From NCBI GenBank assembly GCA_964484145.1, contig CAZAED010000005.1, positions 1-43,765 on the forward strand: 43,765 bases of DNA, written 5' to 3'. This DNA comes from JAEUSF01 sp964484145 (lineage in GTDB: Bacteria > Patescibacteriota > Doudnabacteria > UBA920). The notes under the pieces were generated by a model, which was not told the DNA's origin, did not search any database, and saw only the letters and a program-made list of their open reading frames with translations. The translations under genes were made by a program, and so were the position numbers. Below are positions 21,406 to 29,428 of the stretch, one piece after another. Position 1 is the stretch's first letter. Each line of letters starts with the position of its first letter.

Positions 21406-21990
21406 AATGTTACCCAACTTTTTTCTTCGAATTATTAAAATTAGACTGAAACAAAAATTTACAATTACCCAAGTAAATGGATATAGTAATGTTAAAATAT
21501 TGAACTTTTCCAAAGCAAAAATGCTTAAAGCATGCCTAAAAGCCGTTAATTCCCAAGTAAATAAACTCTCTTCAAAAGGTTTATTCCAAGCCTTTCTAAT
21601 AGTTGGCGCAAAACCACTTACATCTGTCGCAACAAGTAAAATTACCGACAAAACCGGCTGCTTAACTACTAACCACAGAAACAAAGCAAACCCTGAAAGA
21701 AATAAAAAAACATAGTCCAATAAAACAATTTTTCTCTCGCCATACTTTAAGGCTAATAAAAAAATCACTCCACAAATTAATGACACTACTAAAGTAATCC
21801 AAGCTCCCACTCCTGCTCCGCCATAAACCTGTAAAGCCCAAGTAATTGTTGAGGCCACTGTCCAAATGAAAAAAGTAAAACTGTGAGGAACAGTTTTTTT
21901 GTTCAATATATCCTTTACATAAATACCATAACCAACAAAAGAAAGAATTACAGCAATAATACTTAAAATAATTTTATAGTTAAGCATCAT
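21382..21990 (-). CDS. Integral membrane protein, possibly PQ-loop/SemiSWEET-like
   Basis: 202 aa, about six membrane segments. Two similar motifs, YGIYVKDILNKKTVPHSFTF near the N-terminus and FAPTIRKAWNKPFEESLFTW about 110 residues later, each follow a helix and look like an internal duplication of the kind seen in PQ-loop transporters. The family call is tentative. The gene starts seven bases from the dnaJ stop. Its UGA stop is inside a terminator, so this is the end of a transcript from the heat-shock locus. Confidence 0.65.
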   Translation of the reverse strand: MMLNYKIILSIIAVILSFVGYGIYVKDILNKKTVPHSFTFFIWTVASTITWALQVYGGAGVGAWITLVVSLICGVIFLLALKYGERKIVLLDYVFLFLSGFALFLWLVVKQPVLSVILLVATDVSGFAPTIRKAWNKPFEESLFTWELTAFRHALSIFALEKFNILTLLYPFTWVIVNFCFSLILIIRRKKLGNIAQSSNLL

Positions 21991-21996
21991 GCGGAT

Positions 21997-23157
21997 TTAA
22001 AAATTCTCTTTAATACTACTCCATAAACTGTCGTCTACGTTAACCACCTCTCCCCTTTCCTCTGCTAAGTCTTTGAGTAAACTCTTTTCTTTTTTAGAAA
22101 GTTTTTGGGGAACAACTACCCTTACTGTTAGCATTAAGTCGCCGCGGCTTTTGGAATTTATATGAAAAACACCCTTGTCTTTTATTTTTAAAACTGTGCC
22201 GCTTTGCGTGCCGTTTGGGATTTTAACTTCTATGTCTCCGTCCAAAGTTTTGGTAATAATTTTTGCGCCAAGTGCTGCTTGAGTAAAACTAATAGGCAAA
22301 TCTTTAAACAAATTAAAACCGTCGCGCACAAAGTCTTTGTGGGGCTTTACTTTTATAGCTAAATACAAGTCTCCGGCGCCACTGCCCCTATAACCAGCCT
22401 CACCCTCCCCAGGAATTCTAACTCTCTGGCCATTGTCTATGCCGGCCGGAATTTTAACAGAAATAGTTTTGTCCTGACGTTTTACGCCGCTGCCCTGACA
22501 ATTAGAGCACACTATTTCCGGCACCTGGCCTGTGCCTTCACACCTTTCGCATGCTTGCCTAGACTGTACATTACCAAAAATAGTTCTTCTAGCAGTTACT
22601 ACTTGTCCTGAGCCTTTACATATTGCGCAGGTAATAAGCTTACTGCCCTTAGCAGCGCCACTACCTTCGCAAACTTTACAAGTATCCTGCTTTTCTAAAG
22701 TGACAGTTTTTTCCACGCCAAATACGGCTTCTTCAAAATTTATTTGCAAATTCATTTCTAAATCTATACCCCTGTTTCTACGGGAAGTTGCTTCCTGGCG
22801 GCCGCCAAAAAAGTCGCCAAAAATGTCGCCCAAGTCAAATTCTACTCCGCCCTGAGAATTAAAGCCATTAAAATCAAAGCCTTCAAAAGGGTTGCCTCCA
22901 CCAGCGCCACCATACCTAAAACCACCGGCCCCAGCTCCGGTGGCAGCCTCCCAATTGCTTCCGTAACTGTCATATGCTTTGCGTTTTTGCTCGTCCCCTA
23001 ACACCTGGTAGGCTTCGTTTATTTCTTTAAACTTGTCCGCGTTGCCGCTGCCTTTGTCCGGATGGTATTCGTGCGCTTTTTTTCTAAACGCTCGCTTTAT
23101 TTCGTCAGCGGAAGCAGTTTTATTAATTCCTAAGGATTGATAATAGTCTTTGCTCAT
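21997..23157 (-). CDS. dnaJ: Chaperone protein DnaJ
   Basis: 386 aa, full type I Hsp40. J domain residues 1-70 with HPD (YHPDKG), a Gly/Phe-rich region (GAGAGGFRYGGAGGG, GFDFNGFNSQGG), and the zinc-finger region with four CxxCxGxG-type repeats (CKVCEGSG, CAICKGSG, CERCEGTG, CSNCQGSG). The C-terminal peptide-binding domains include IPAGIDNGQRVRIPGEGEAG. It delivers unfolded clients to DnaK and stimulates its ATPase. It lies downstream of dnaK with two other genes between, all on the same strand. Confidence 0.97.
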   Translation of the reverse strand: MSKDYYQSLGINKTASADEIKRAFRKKAHEYHPDKGSGNADKFKEINEAYQVLGDEQKRKAYDSYGSNWEAATGAGAGGFRYGGAGGGNPFEGFDFNGFNSQGGVEFDLGDIFGDFFGGRQEATSRRNRGIDLEMNLQINFEEAVFGVEKTVTLEKQDTCKVCEGSGAAKGSKLITCAICKGSGQVVTARRTIFGNVQSRQACERCEGTGQVPEIVCSNCQGSGVKRQDKTISVKIPAGIDNGQRVRIPGEGEAGYRGSGAGDLYLAIKVKPHKDFVRDGFNLFKDLPISFTQAALGAKIITKTLDGDIEVKIPNGTQSGTVLKIKDKGVFHINSKSRGDLMLTVRVVVPQKLSKKEKSLLKDLAEERGEVVNVDDSLWSSIKENF

Positions 23158-23236
23158 AAATCAATTAAACAATTTAGCCATTTAACAAAAAACAAGGCGG
23201 GAATGTTTGCTTGCTTAATTGCTAAGTTGCTTATTT
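23158..23236. repeat. Palindromic word repeat, family C, copy 1
   Basis: TCAATTAAACAATTTAGCC and TTTAACAAAAAACAA on the left; TTGCTTAATTGCTAAG and TTGCTTATTTGTTAC on the right. Confidence 0.6.
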
Positions 23237-23237
23237 G

Positions 23238-23522
23238 TTACTTGAACTCTATTTTACTGTCCGGCACAACCGCTAAACTAATTGTGCCATATTGTTCTTC
23301 GTACTTTTTTAAATTTTCTTCCATTGCTCTACTAAGACGTTTGAAATGTGATGGCGACAAAACTATTCTTGCCGAAAGAGTACCCGAAGGAGGAACTACA
23401 GTGAAAAAATCCATTACAAACTCTTCACCAGTATGTAAAACTTGCGCTTGGTTTGCATAAACTCCCTTTAAAGTTTCGGGACTAGCGTGAACATTTATAG
23501 ATTTTGGTTCTTGGTTAGTCAT
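23238..23522 (-). CDS. DUF3467-like small protein
   Basis: 94 aa starting MTNQEPKSINVHASPETLKG. The sequence GVYANQAQVLHTGEEFVMDFF, then PPSGTLSARIVLSPSHFKRL and a helical C-terminus (AMEENLKKYEEQYG), fit the DUF3467 family, which is widespread and of unknown function. The upstream in-frame codons to 23561 come from the family C repeat and are excluded. Two family C repeat copies flank the gene exactly, one on each side, inside the dnaK-dnaJ operon. Confidence 0.85.
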   Translation of the reverse strand: MTNQEPKSINVHASPETLKGVYANQAQVLHTGEEFVMDFFTVVPPSGTLSARIVLSPSHFKRLSRAMEENLKKYEEQYGTISLAVVPDSKIEFK

Positions 23523-23602
23523 ATATTCAATTAAACAAATTAGCAATTTAACAAAAAGCAACTTGGTTAATGTTAAATTGCTTAATTGCTAAATTGTTTG
23601 CT
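23523..23602. repeat. Palindromic word repeat, family C, copy 2
   Basis: TTCAATTAAACAAATTAGC and AATTTAACAAAAAGCAAC on the left; GTTAAATTGCTTAATTGC and TAAATTGTTTGCTGTTAC on the right. It is in the same orientation as copy 1. Confidence 0.6.
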
Positions 23603-23603
23603 G

Positions 23604-24344
23604 TTACTCTAGGCTTGCTTTAATATTTGCCGCTTGTTCTATTTCCGCATCACAATAAGTTGTTGGAAGCTGAGCGCCATAAAAAGAAATAGCGCGAGTT
23701 GGCCTAAGCACTGTATCTTGCATAATACAAATCGGACTTTTGGTTTCAGAAAGACCTATTTGTGTCCCAAAACTATTAAGCATAATAGCCGCTAAATATT
23801 CCCTTAATGCCTGATTATAACTAGCAGTTAGCTCTTTTAACTTTTTGTCTGACACCAATATGCCATACTCAAAGAATGGCTTAGATGGCGAATCTTCCGA
23901 ACCTTCAAAGTCCCCGGTATAAATAACAAAAATGCTTGGCTGACCAAAAGTTTTATGCCTGCGAAAACTTTTAACAATATCGGTCAAATTTCTGTCTTGA
24001 ACACTACTAGCATCTATAGTATCTACGTTTACAATTGTGGTTTTTTGTCCGGTAATTCTTTGGACTTCGCCGGCAAATTTATTTAATCCTTCCTCGTTAA
24101 TTTCTAGGCCTTTTGTCGTTACTACTTCAATAATTATAGTATCTTTGTCGGTTAAAAATTGACCCTTAGCATCGCCCGGCCTATTTAAATTAAGCACACT
24201 GCGCCAAAATTCAGACTTGCCCAAAGTATAGCGTCTGGTTTGGTTAAAATATGTACTTGGGTCGCCGCTAGCTTCATAGCGCAAATAGCCCCAAACACCA
24301 AAAACCAAAAGAAAGACCAAAAAGAAGAATAGTTTGTAAGTCAT
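23604..24344 (-). CDS. Membrane-anchored protein with a degenerate metzincin-like motif
   Basis: 246 aa: an N-terminal helix (LFFFLVFLLVFGVWGYL) and an extracytoplasmic alpha/beta domain. Near the C-terminus LNSFGTQIGLSE (189-200) followed by ICIM (205-208) has the spacing of the metzincin HExxHxxG site and Met-turn (CIM). The three expected zinc ligands are Asn190, Thr194 and Glu200 and the catalytic Glu is Ser191. If the comparison holds, this is an inactive relative of archaemetzincin-type proteases; otherwise the family is unknown. It lies between dnaK and the DUF3467 gene. Confidence 0.6.
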   Translation of the reverse strand: MTYKLFFFLVFLLVFGVWGYLRYEASGDPSTYFNQTRRYTLGKSEFWRSVLNLNRPGDAKGQFLTDKDTIIIEVVTTKGLEINEEGLNKFAGEVQRITGQKTTIVNVDTIDASSVQDRNLTDIVKSFRRHKTFGQPSIFVIYTGDFEGSEDSPSKPFFEYGILVSDKKLKELTASYNQALREYLAAIMLNSFGTQIGLSETKSPICIMQDTVLRPTRAISFYGAQLPTTYCDAEIEQAANIKASLE

Positions 24345-24345
24345 A

Positions 24346-24474
24346 AAATCACAGATACCCAGATAGGCACAAATAACACAAATGCCTTCTGTATACTTTT
24401 ATTTAATTTTTAAAAGTTTAATAAACTTTTTTAGATACTTATCTGTGACATCGGTATAATCTGTATATCTGTCA
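24346..24474. repeat. Palindromic word repeat, family F, copy 2
   Basis: ATCACAGATACCCAGATAGG on the left, ATACTTATCTGTGACATC and AATCTGTATATCTGTC on the right, with TTTTAAAAGTTTAATAAAC-type inner pairing. Confidence 0.5.
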
Positions 24475-24475
24475 A

Positions 24476-26371
24476 CTATTTTACTTCTTTGTATTCAGCA
24501 TCCACCGAGCCTTTGTCTTGGCCAGTATCTGTTCCGTTTGATGCTGCATTTTGATCAGCCCCAGCCTGCTGCCCTGCCCCCTGACTACTACCGCCTGCTG
24601 CCTGGCCTTGATCATACATAGCCGCACCTACCTTTTGAACCGCTTCGGAAAGTGCGTCCATGGCTTTTTTAAGTCCATCTACATCGTCTTTGTCTTTTAC
24701 TTCTTTAAGCGCTTTAATTTTTTCTTCTACCGCGGTTTTGTCTTCTGCCTTTGCTTTGTCTCCGGCATCTTTTAAAGTTTTTTCACTTACACTAATTAAA
24801 GTGTCAGCTTGGTTGCGCATTTCTACTGTTTCTTTACGCTTTCTGTCTTCGGTCGCGTGCGCTTCAGCTTCCTTTTTCATTCGCTCTACGTCTTCCTTAG
24901 AAAGGTTGGAAGAACCTTGAATGGTAATTTTATTTTCTTTGTTTGTAGCCTTGTCTTTTGCCTTTACAGTAAGTATACCATTAGCGTCAATGTCAAAGGT
25001 AACTTCTACTTGCGGCACGCCTCTTGGCGCCGGCGGGATGCCGTCTAATATAAAGTGGCCCAAACTTTTGTTGTCCTTAGCAAATTCGCGCTCGCCTTGT
25101 AGAACATGCACTTCTACACTAGTTTGATTGTCAGCCGCAGTAGAAAAAGTTTGACTCTTTGAGGTTGGAATTGTTGTGTTGCGGTCTATAAGCGGAGTTC
25201 TGACGCCGCCCAAAGTTTCAAGACCCAAAGTTAACGGAGTAACATCAAGCAGTAAAATTTCTTTGCCTTGTACGTCGCCGCCAAGTACGCCTGCTTGTAC
25301 AGCCGCGCCCTTTGCTACTGCTTCCATTGGGTCAATACCGCCTTCTACGGCTTTACCTACATATTCTTCCACAAACTTTTTAACACTAGGCATTCTAGTC
25401 GGCCCGCCAATTAAAATAATTTTGTCTATATTTTGCGGAGTAAGTTTTGCATCCCCTATTGCCTGTTCTACGGGCTTACGCATTCTGTCTATAAGCGGTT
25501 TTATAAGTTCGTCTAACTTAGCCCTGGTCATTTTAAGCTGCAAATGTTTTGGCCCACCCGCGTCCGCGGTTATAAAAGGCAAGTTAATATCTGTTTCCAT
25601 TGTAGTGGAAAGTTCAATTTTAGCTTTTTCTGCCGCTTCTCTTACGCGGTTCATAGCCATTTTGTCGCCTGTTATATCTACGCCGTTTGCAGCTTTAAAA
25701 TCGTTGGTAATAAAATTAATAATAGCCGCGTCCATATCTTTACCGCCTAAGGCAGTGTCGCCACTAGTAGAAAGTACTTCAAAAGTCGCCTGGCCTTCGT
25801 GCTCACCAAAGTCCATTATAGTTACGTCCAAAGTTCCGCCGCCTAAGTCAAAAACTAATATCTTTTGATCTTTCGCACCCGTTTTATCTAGTCCATATGC
25901 AAAAGCCGCAGCCGTTGGTTCGTTAATAACGCGCACAACTTCTAGTCCTGCAATTTCACCCGCATTTTTTGTAGCTTGTCTTTGGCTGTCGTCAAAATAA
26001 GCCGGTACAGTAATAACTGCCTTTTGCACTGGTTGGCCTAAAAAGGTTTCCGCGTCTTTTTTAATTTTCTGTAAAATAAAAGCGGAAATTTGCTCGGGCG
26101 TATATTCTTTGCCCGCAATGTTGTATTTAAAGCTTGTGCCCATTTTGCGCTTAGCTTCAAAAATTGTACCTTCCGGGTTAGTTACCGCCTGGCGTCTTGC
26201 CGGCTCACCAACTAAAAGTTGGCCTTCTTTTGTAAAAGCTACATAAGAAGGAAAAGCCTTGCCGCCTAAACTTGCACCCTCTGCCGCCGGAATAATAACC
26301 GGTGTGCCGCCTTCCATAACAGAAGCCGCACTATTACTTGTACCCAAATCTATACCTATAATTTTTGCCAT
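24476..26371 (-). CDS. dnaK: Chaperone protein DnaK (Hsp70)
   Basis: 631 aa from the ATG at 26371 (GGAG nine bases upstream; a GTG five codons earlier is rejected). The ATPase domain has IIGIDLGTSNSAASVMEGG, ITVPAYFDDSQRQATKNAG, NEPTAAAFAYGLD, FDLGGGTLDVTI and ILIGGPTRMPSV. Then come the linker LLLDVTPLTLGLETLGG, the substrate-binding domain (GERE, PAPRGVPQVEVTFDIDANGI) and a C-terminal lid ending in a Gln/Gly/Ala-rich tail before DAEYKEVK. It is of normal length. The operon with hrcA, grpE and dnaJ indicates heat-shock control. Confidence 0.98.
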   Translation of the reverse strand: MAKIIGIDLGTSNSAASVMEGGTPVIIPAAEGASLGGKAFPSYVAFTKEGQLLVGEPARRQAVTNPEGTIFEAKRKMGTSFKYNIAGKEYTPEQISAFILQKIKKDAETFLGQPVQKAVITVPAYFDDSQRQATKNAGEIAGLEVVRVINEPTAAAFAYGLDKTGAKDQKILVFDLGGGTLDVTIMDFGEHEGQATFEVLSTSGDTALGGKDMDAAIINFITNDFKAANGVDITGDKMAMNRVREAAEKAKIELSTTMETDINLPFITADAGGPKHLQLKMTRAKLDELIKPLIDRMRKPVEQAIGDAKLTPQNIDKIILIGGPTRMPSVKKFVEEYVGKAVEGGIDPMEAVAKGAAVQAGVLGGDVQGKEILLLDVTPLTLGLETLGGVRTPLIDRNTTIPTSKSQTFSTAADNQTSVEVHVLQGEREFAKDNKSLGHFILDGIPPAPRGVPQVEVTFDIDANGILTVKAKDKATNKENKITIQGSSNLSKEDVERMKKEAEAHATEDRKRKETVEMRNQADTLISVSEKTLKDAGDKAKAEDKTAVEEKIKALKEVKDKDDVDGLKKAMDALSEAVQKVGAAMYDQGQAAGGSSQGAGQQAGADQNAASNGTDTGQDKGSVDAEYKEVK

Positions 26372-26466
26372 ATAATGTTTCTCCACTAATCACTAATTTA
26401 CACGAATAACACTAAACCTATTTTTGATGCAAGTGCTGATTCGGAAATTAATAGTTAAATTATTAT

Positions 26467-27372
26467 TTAAAAATTTAATTCTTTTAATTTAGGGTCAAAA
26501 TTAAAACCTTTATTATCTATTTCCCAACTAACAAAGTCCTGTTTATTTAAATCATAACCGACAATATCTTGCCATACACTACCGTCTGATCTTTTACCTT
26601 TAACTAAAAAAGCAAGTTTCTTTAATTCGGGATCCAATGCATATATTGTCATCTGAAAGGGTTCTTTATAGAACCCTATTTCGCCATAATCATTACAGGT
26701 TAATTGTACGGGCTTTAAAAAAACATACTCTTTAGCCTGTGAATTGAACTTGGCAGTCAAACCTAAAATTTTTACCAACTTTTTTCCGCTTTGAATTTTT
26801 CCATCTTCCAAGCAAGAACCTATTAAATTAAACTGTATCTGTGTTTCAATAAACTTACTTTTTAAAATCCAAAATTGATCAAATCTATAATATATTGCCT
26901 CCAACCAATCTTCCTCTTCCATATTTACGAAAGCATGATCCCAAAACCCACCGCCCATATCAAAACTTGCAATATATGCGTAACCAATTTTTGACAAAGT
27001 GGTAGTTCCAAATTCCGGCAAGCCGCCGCCGGGAGCATCGGGTGGTAAACTAGATATTTTTTTCGTTTGACTTTCATTTATTAAATACAAATCTCTTGAA
27101 TAAATCCTATCAGGCTCAGTTTCAACCAATGCCAATCTTTTTTTATTGTATACGTATTCTGACACTATTCTTTCTTCAAAAGACTTTTGGTTTACAACCG
27201 GATTATTTACTCGGTCTTGTTTAAAAATGGGTTTAATATAAGTTGCTTTATATTCTGATCTATCCGCCAGTCTTTTTTCATAGCTCTTGATATTAAAAAA
27301 ATACCAAGCCGCAAAAATTATTACCCCGGATAATATCAACAAAATGCTAAATTTTAAATTTCTGTCTCTCAT
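26467..27372 (-). CDS. Membrane-anchored extracytoplasmic protein of unknown function
   Basis: 301 aa. N-terminal signal anchor MRDRNLKFSILLILSGVIIF then AAWYFF, followed by a beta-rich domain that looks like a partial propeller or DUF-type lipoprotein domain: RLALVETEPDRIYSRDLYLIN, IGYAYIASFDMGGGFWDHAF, KLAFLVKGKRSDGSVWQDIVGYDLN and FVSWEIDNKG. The WQDIVGYDLN block recalls blades that read stored state, but I cannot name a family. Start at 27372; the frame to 27483 runs through a REP-like repeat. It lies between grpE-98aa and dnaK. Confidence 0.7.
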   Translation of the reverse strand: MRDRNLKFSILLILSGVIIFAAWYFFNIKSYEKRLADRSEYKATYIKPIFKQDRVNNPVVNQKSFEERIVSEYVYNKKRLALVETEPDRIYSRDLYLINESQTKKISSLPPDAPGGGLPEFGTTTLSKIGYAYIASFDMGGGFWDHAFVNMEEEDWLEAIYYRFDQFWILKSKFIETQIQFNLIGSCLEDGKIQSGKKLVKILGLTAKFNSQAKEYVFLKPVQLTCNDYGEIGFYKEPFQMTIYALDPELKKLAFLVKGKRSDGSVWQDIVGYDLNKQDFVSWEIDNKGFNFDPKLKELNF

Positions 27373-27459
27373 TAAAATTATTACTGAACTTTTCGTTTGC
27401 TTATACTTTATTATTACCACGAAAGCCTGCCTATCGGCAGACGGGAGGAAATCTATTTT

Positions 27460-27499
27460 CTGGATCCCGGGTCTCGGCCGCACTCACCCGGGATGACAG
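27460..27499. repeat. REP-like palindrome (GGATCC/GGGATGAC type), copy 3
   Basis: CTGGATCCCGGGTCTCGGCC then CCCGGGATGACAG. A smaller hairpin GCCTGCC-tatc-GGCAG precedes it (27425-27440), and a half-site CTGGATCCCG lies at 27853-27862. Confidence 0.65.
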
Positions 27500-27539
27500 C
27501 ACTTCTTACTTCATAATTCTTACTTCATACTTCTTGCTT

Positions 27540-27836
27540 CTAAAGCGCTTCTATATCCATTTCCTTAAACTGGTTTAAGGTAAGACCTATTACATTTTTA
27601 CTTGCTAAAACTTTTTTGGAAATTGGGAAGTTTGCTTTATTTTCTTCGTCTAAAAGTTTTATAAATACATTGCCTTCGCTACCGTCACTTTCGCGCTTCA
27701 TATTTAAAATAATTTTTTTGCGGTTTAGGGTTTTGCCCATTATTACGCAGTCGTCGCCGCTTAAAGTCTTAATTTTTTTGTCTTTGTCTTCCCACTCCAT
27801 TATTTCCCCAACATCGAACATATCTTTAATTTTCAT
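27540..27836 (-). CDS. Small protein of unknown function in the heat-shock operon
   Basis: 98 aa, soluble, charged: MKIKDMFDVGEIMEWEDKDK, then LSGDDCVIMGKTLNRKKIIL, a central NVFIKLLDEENK and a helical end LTLNQFKEMDIEAL. It has no recognisable motif. Placement directly after grpE and before the dnaK-side genes suggests heat-inducible expression. The window gives no basis for a function. Confidence 0.65.
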   Translation of the reverse strand: MKIKDMFDVGEIMEWEDKDKKIKTLSGDDCVIMGKTLNRKKIILNMKRESDGSEGNVFIKLLDEENKANFPISKKVLASKNVIGLTLNQFKEMDIEAL

Positions 27837-27891
27837 ACATTTACTGTTTTCTCTGGATCCCGTCTTTTTCCGGCGGAAGGCAGTTAGTTTA

Positions 27892-28431
27892 TTATTTTTC
27901 TGGCAACTTACTACCTACTACTTTTCTATTTACTACAACACTGCTCGGTCTTACAACTTTTCCATTTATTTCATAACCTGTCTGTACTTCCCCTACTACC
28001 ATACCGTCTTCGTTTTCGCTTTCTACTTCGCGTATAGCTTCGTGAAAATTTGGGTCAAACTTTTTCCCCACAGCTTCTATTTTCTTAACTCCCAGTTCCC
28101 CCAAAGCTTGATCTAACTGTATAACAATTCCACTAATGCCGCTCTGCCAATTCTGGTACTGCTTCCCAAATTCTGCATTCTGCATTCTCAATTCTTCATT
28201 CATTTCCGGCATATGCCTTAACGCCTGTCCTAAGCTGTCTAAAACCGGCAACAGCTTTGCCACCGCCACTTCCCTAGCAAACTCCACAAGCTCCTTGTTT
28301 TCCGCTTCCTTCCTGCGCTTGTAGTTTTCAAAATCCGCGAGCGTCCTTTTCCAGTTATTGGTAATGGTGTCTAGGTCATTTTGAAGAGCGTCGATATTTT
28401 GCTCTGGTTGTTGCTTTGTGTCTTCGTCCAT
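27892..28431 (-). CDS. grpE: Nucleotide exchange factor GrpE
   Basis: 179 aa. A long N-terminal coiled coil (QNDLDTITNNWKRTLADFEN, YKRRKEAENKELVEFAREVA), VAKLLPVLDSLGQALRHMPE, and the C-terminal beta wing with FDPNFHEAIREVESENEDG, then VGEVQTGYEINGKVVRPSSV and VVNRK. It releases ADP from DnaK. The stretch ELRMQNAEFGKQYQNWQ (28152-28206) is encoded by AATTCTGCATTC-type repetitive words like those found in intergenic repeats. A family F palindrome separates it from hrcA. Confidence 0.95.
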   Translation of the reverse strand: MDEDTKQQPEQNIDALQNDLDTITNNWKRTLADFENYKRRKEAENKELVEFAREVAVAKLLPVLDSLGQALRHMPEMNEELRMQNAEFGKQYQNWQSGISGIVIQLDQALGELGVKKIEAVGKKFDPNFHEAIREVESENEDGMVVGEVQTGYEINGKVVRPSSVVVNRKVVGSKLPEK

Positions 28432-28435
28432 ATTC

Positions 28436-28530
28436 TTTACGGATTACGGATTTTTACAGATATACAGATTTTGATTTCAGATTTACGATGTTATTTAGCA
28501 TCCGTATATCCGTACCAATCAGTAATCTGT
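28436..28530. repeat. Palindromic word repeat, family F, copy 3
   Basis: TTTACGGATTACGGATTTTTAC and AGATATACAGATTT on the left; CATCCGTATATCCG and AGTAATCTGTAAAG on the right. Confidence 0.55.
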
Positions 28531-28538
28531 AAAGTTAA

Positions 28539-29297
28539 TTATTTTATCATCATTAATACAAAAATCGCAGCGCCGCCTCCTAGCAATTTGCTTATGTATT
28601 CTAGCAAACTCATATTCTTTTCGTACTTCATACTCTTTGGCCCCACAACACCTATAACACCCTTTTTCCCCGAAGGTAACTGTAAACCAGAAACCACCAT
28701 AGAGTAGTCGGAGTTTTTTGACAGCGTTATTTCTTTACCAATTTTTGCTTCCGGGCCCTTGCCGGTGTAGTCACTTATCATTTTTTCAGCGTAGTCGTCT
28801 ATGTTGTCAAAAAATTCCGCAATTTCTTGCGCGTCTGCTTTTGGAAGGTTTGGGTTGTCTAATATATTAGAAAGTCCTACGGTAGAAACATCGTTATCAA
28901 AAAGCGCAAAAGAAGCTTGTTGGGAGTGTTCAGAAACAACTTTAGCAAGCCTACGGCCAATTTCCATATGCGCCATTTGCAGTTTCATTAATTCTTTTTT
29001 TAATTTGTCCTGCTCTACTAAAGTAAGCTTAACTTTGTCCATTAACTGGTTTACAAAATACCTAAAACCTTTGTCTGTAGGAACTCTTCCGGCAGAGGTA
29101 TGCGGCTGGGCAATGTACCCAAGTTTTTCTAACTCCTGCATTTCGTTTCTTATAGTGGGCGCGGACACGCCAAAAGTATACTTATCAGCCAGTTCCTTGC
29201 TCCCCACCGGCTGCGCATTCTCGCAGTGCTCCTTAACAATAGCCGCCAGTATTTTAGCCTGCCTCGCCGATAATTGTTGTTCTTCTATTGAAGACAT
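28539..29297 (-). CDS. hrcA: Heat-inducible transcription repressor HrcA
   Basis: 252 aa, shorter than the usual 340. The N-terminal winged helix is complete: ARQAKILAAIVKEHCENAQPV then GSKELADKYTFGVSAPTIRN, with GYIAQPHTSAGRVPTDKGFRYFV. The middle dimerisation part is reduced and the C-terminal GAF-like part ends KGVIGVVGPKSMKYEKNMSL then LEYISKLL. It should bind the CIRCE-like operators at 29370-29428 just upstream and repress its own operon (hrcA, grpE, dnaK, dnaJ). Confidence 0.95.
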   Translation of the reverse strand: MSSIEEQQLSARQAKILAAIVKEHCENAQPVGSKELADKYTFGVSAPTIRNEMQELEKLGYIAQPHTSAGRVPTDKGFRYFVNQLMDKVKLTLVEQDKLKKELMKLQMAHMEIGRRLAKVVSEHSQQASFALFDNDVSTVGLSNILDNPNLPKADAQEIAEFFDNIDDYAEKMISDYTGKGPEAKIGKEITLSKNSDYSMVVSGLQLPSGKKGVIGVVGPKSMKYEKNMSLLEYISKLLGGGAAIFVLMMIK

Positions 29298-29369
29298 AAA
29301 TACTTTAAAATATAAATTCTTTAACTTAACCTAAGTGAGTCAAGGCGGGCCTGCCTTGGGCTTAAATTG

Positions 29370-29396
29370 TTATCAGTCTCATTCATACACTGATAA
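29370..29396. promoter_or_regulatory. CIRCE-like operator 1
   Basis: TTATCAGTC-N9-CACTGATAA, the 9-9-9 layout of CIRCE (TTAGCACTC-N9-GAGTGCTAA). It overlaps the -10 box of the hrcA promoter. Confidence 0.7.
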
Positions 29397-29421
29397 TATC
29401 ATTATCACTCACGAGTGTCAA
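29393..29421 (-). promoter_or_regulatory. Promoter of the hrcA-grpE-dnaK-dnaJ operon
   Basis: Minus strand: -35 TTGACA (29416-29421), 17-bp spacer, -10 TATTAT (29393-29398). The -35 lies in operator 2 and the -10 in operator 1. Confidence 0.75.
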
Positions 29422-29428
29422 GTGATAA
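29402..29428. promoter_or_regulatory. CIRCE-like operator 2
   Basis: TTATCACTC-N9-AAGTGATAA. It starts 32 bp from operator 1, about three helical turns, so two HrcA dimers could sit on one face of the DNA. Confidence 0.75.

Noticed and set aside
25176..25868. Long open frame on the + strand inside dnaK (230 aa)
   Set aside because: It is antisense to a highly conserved dnaK region, is Ser/Pro-rich in the manner of a complementary-strand shadow, and has no start signal or family.
26372..26470. CIRCE operator directly before dnaK
   Set aside because: No 9-9-9 inverted repeat is visible there; the operators seen are only upstream of hrcA.
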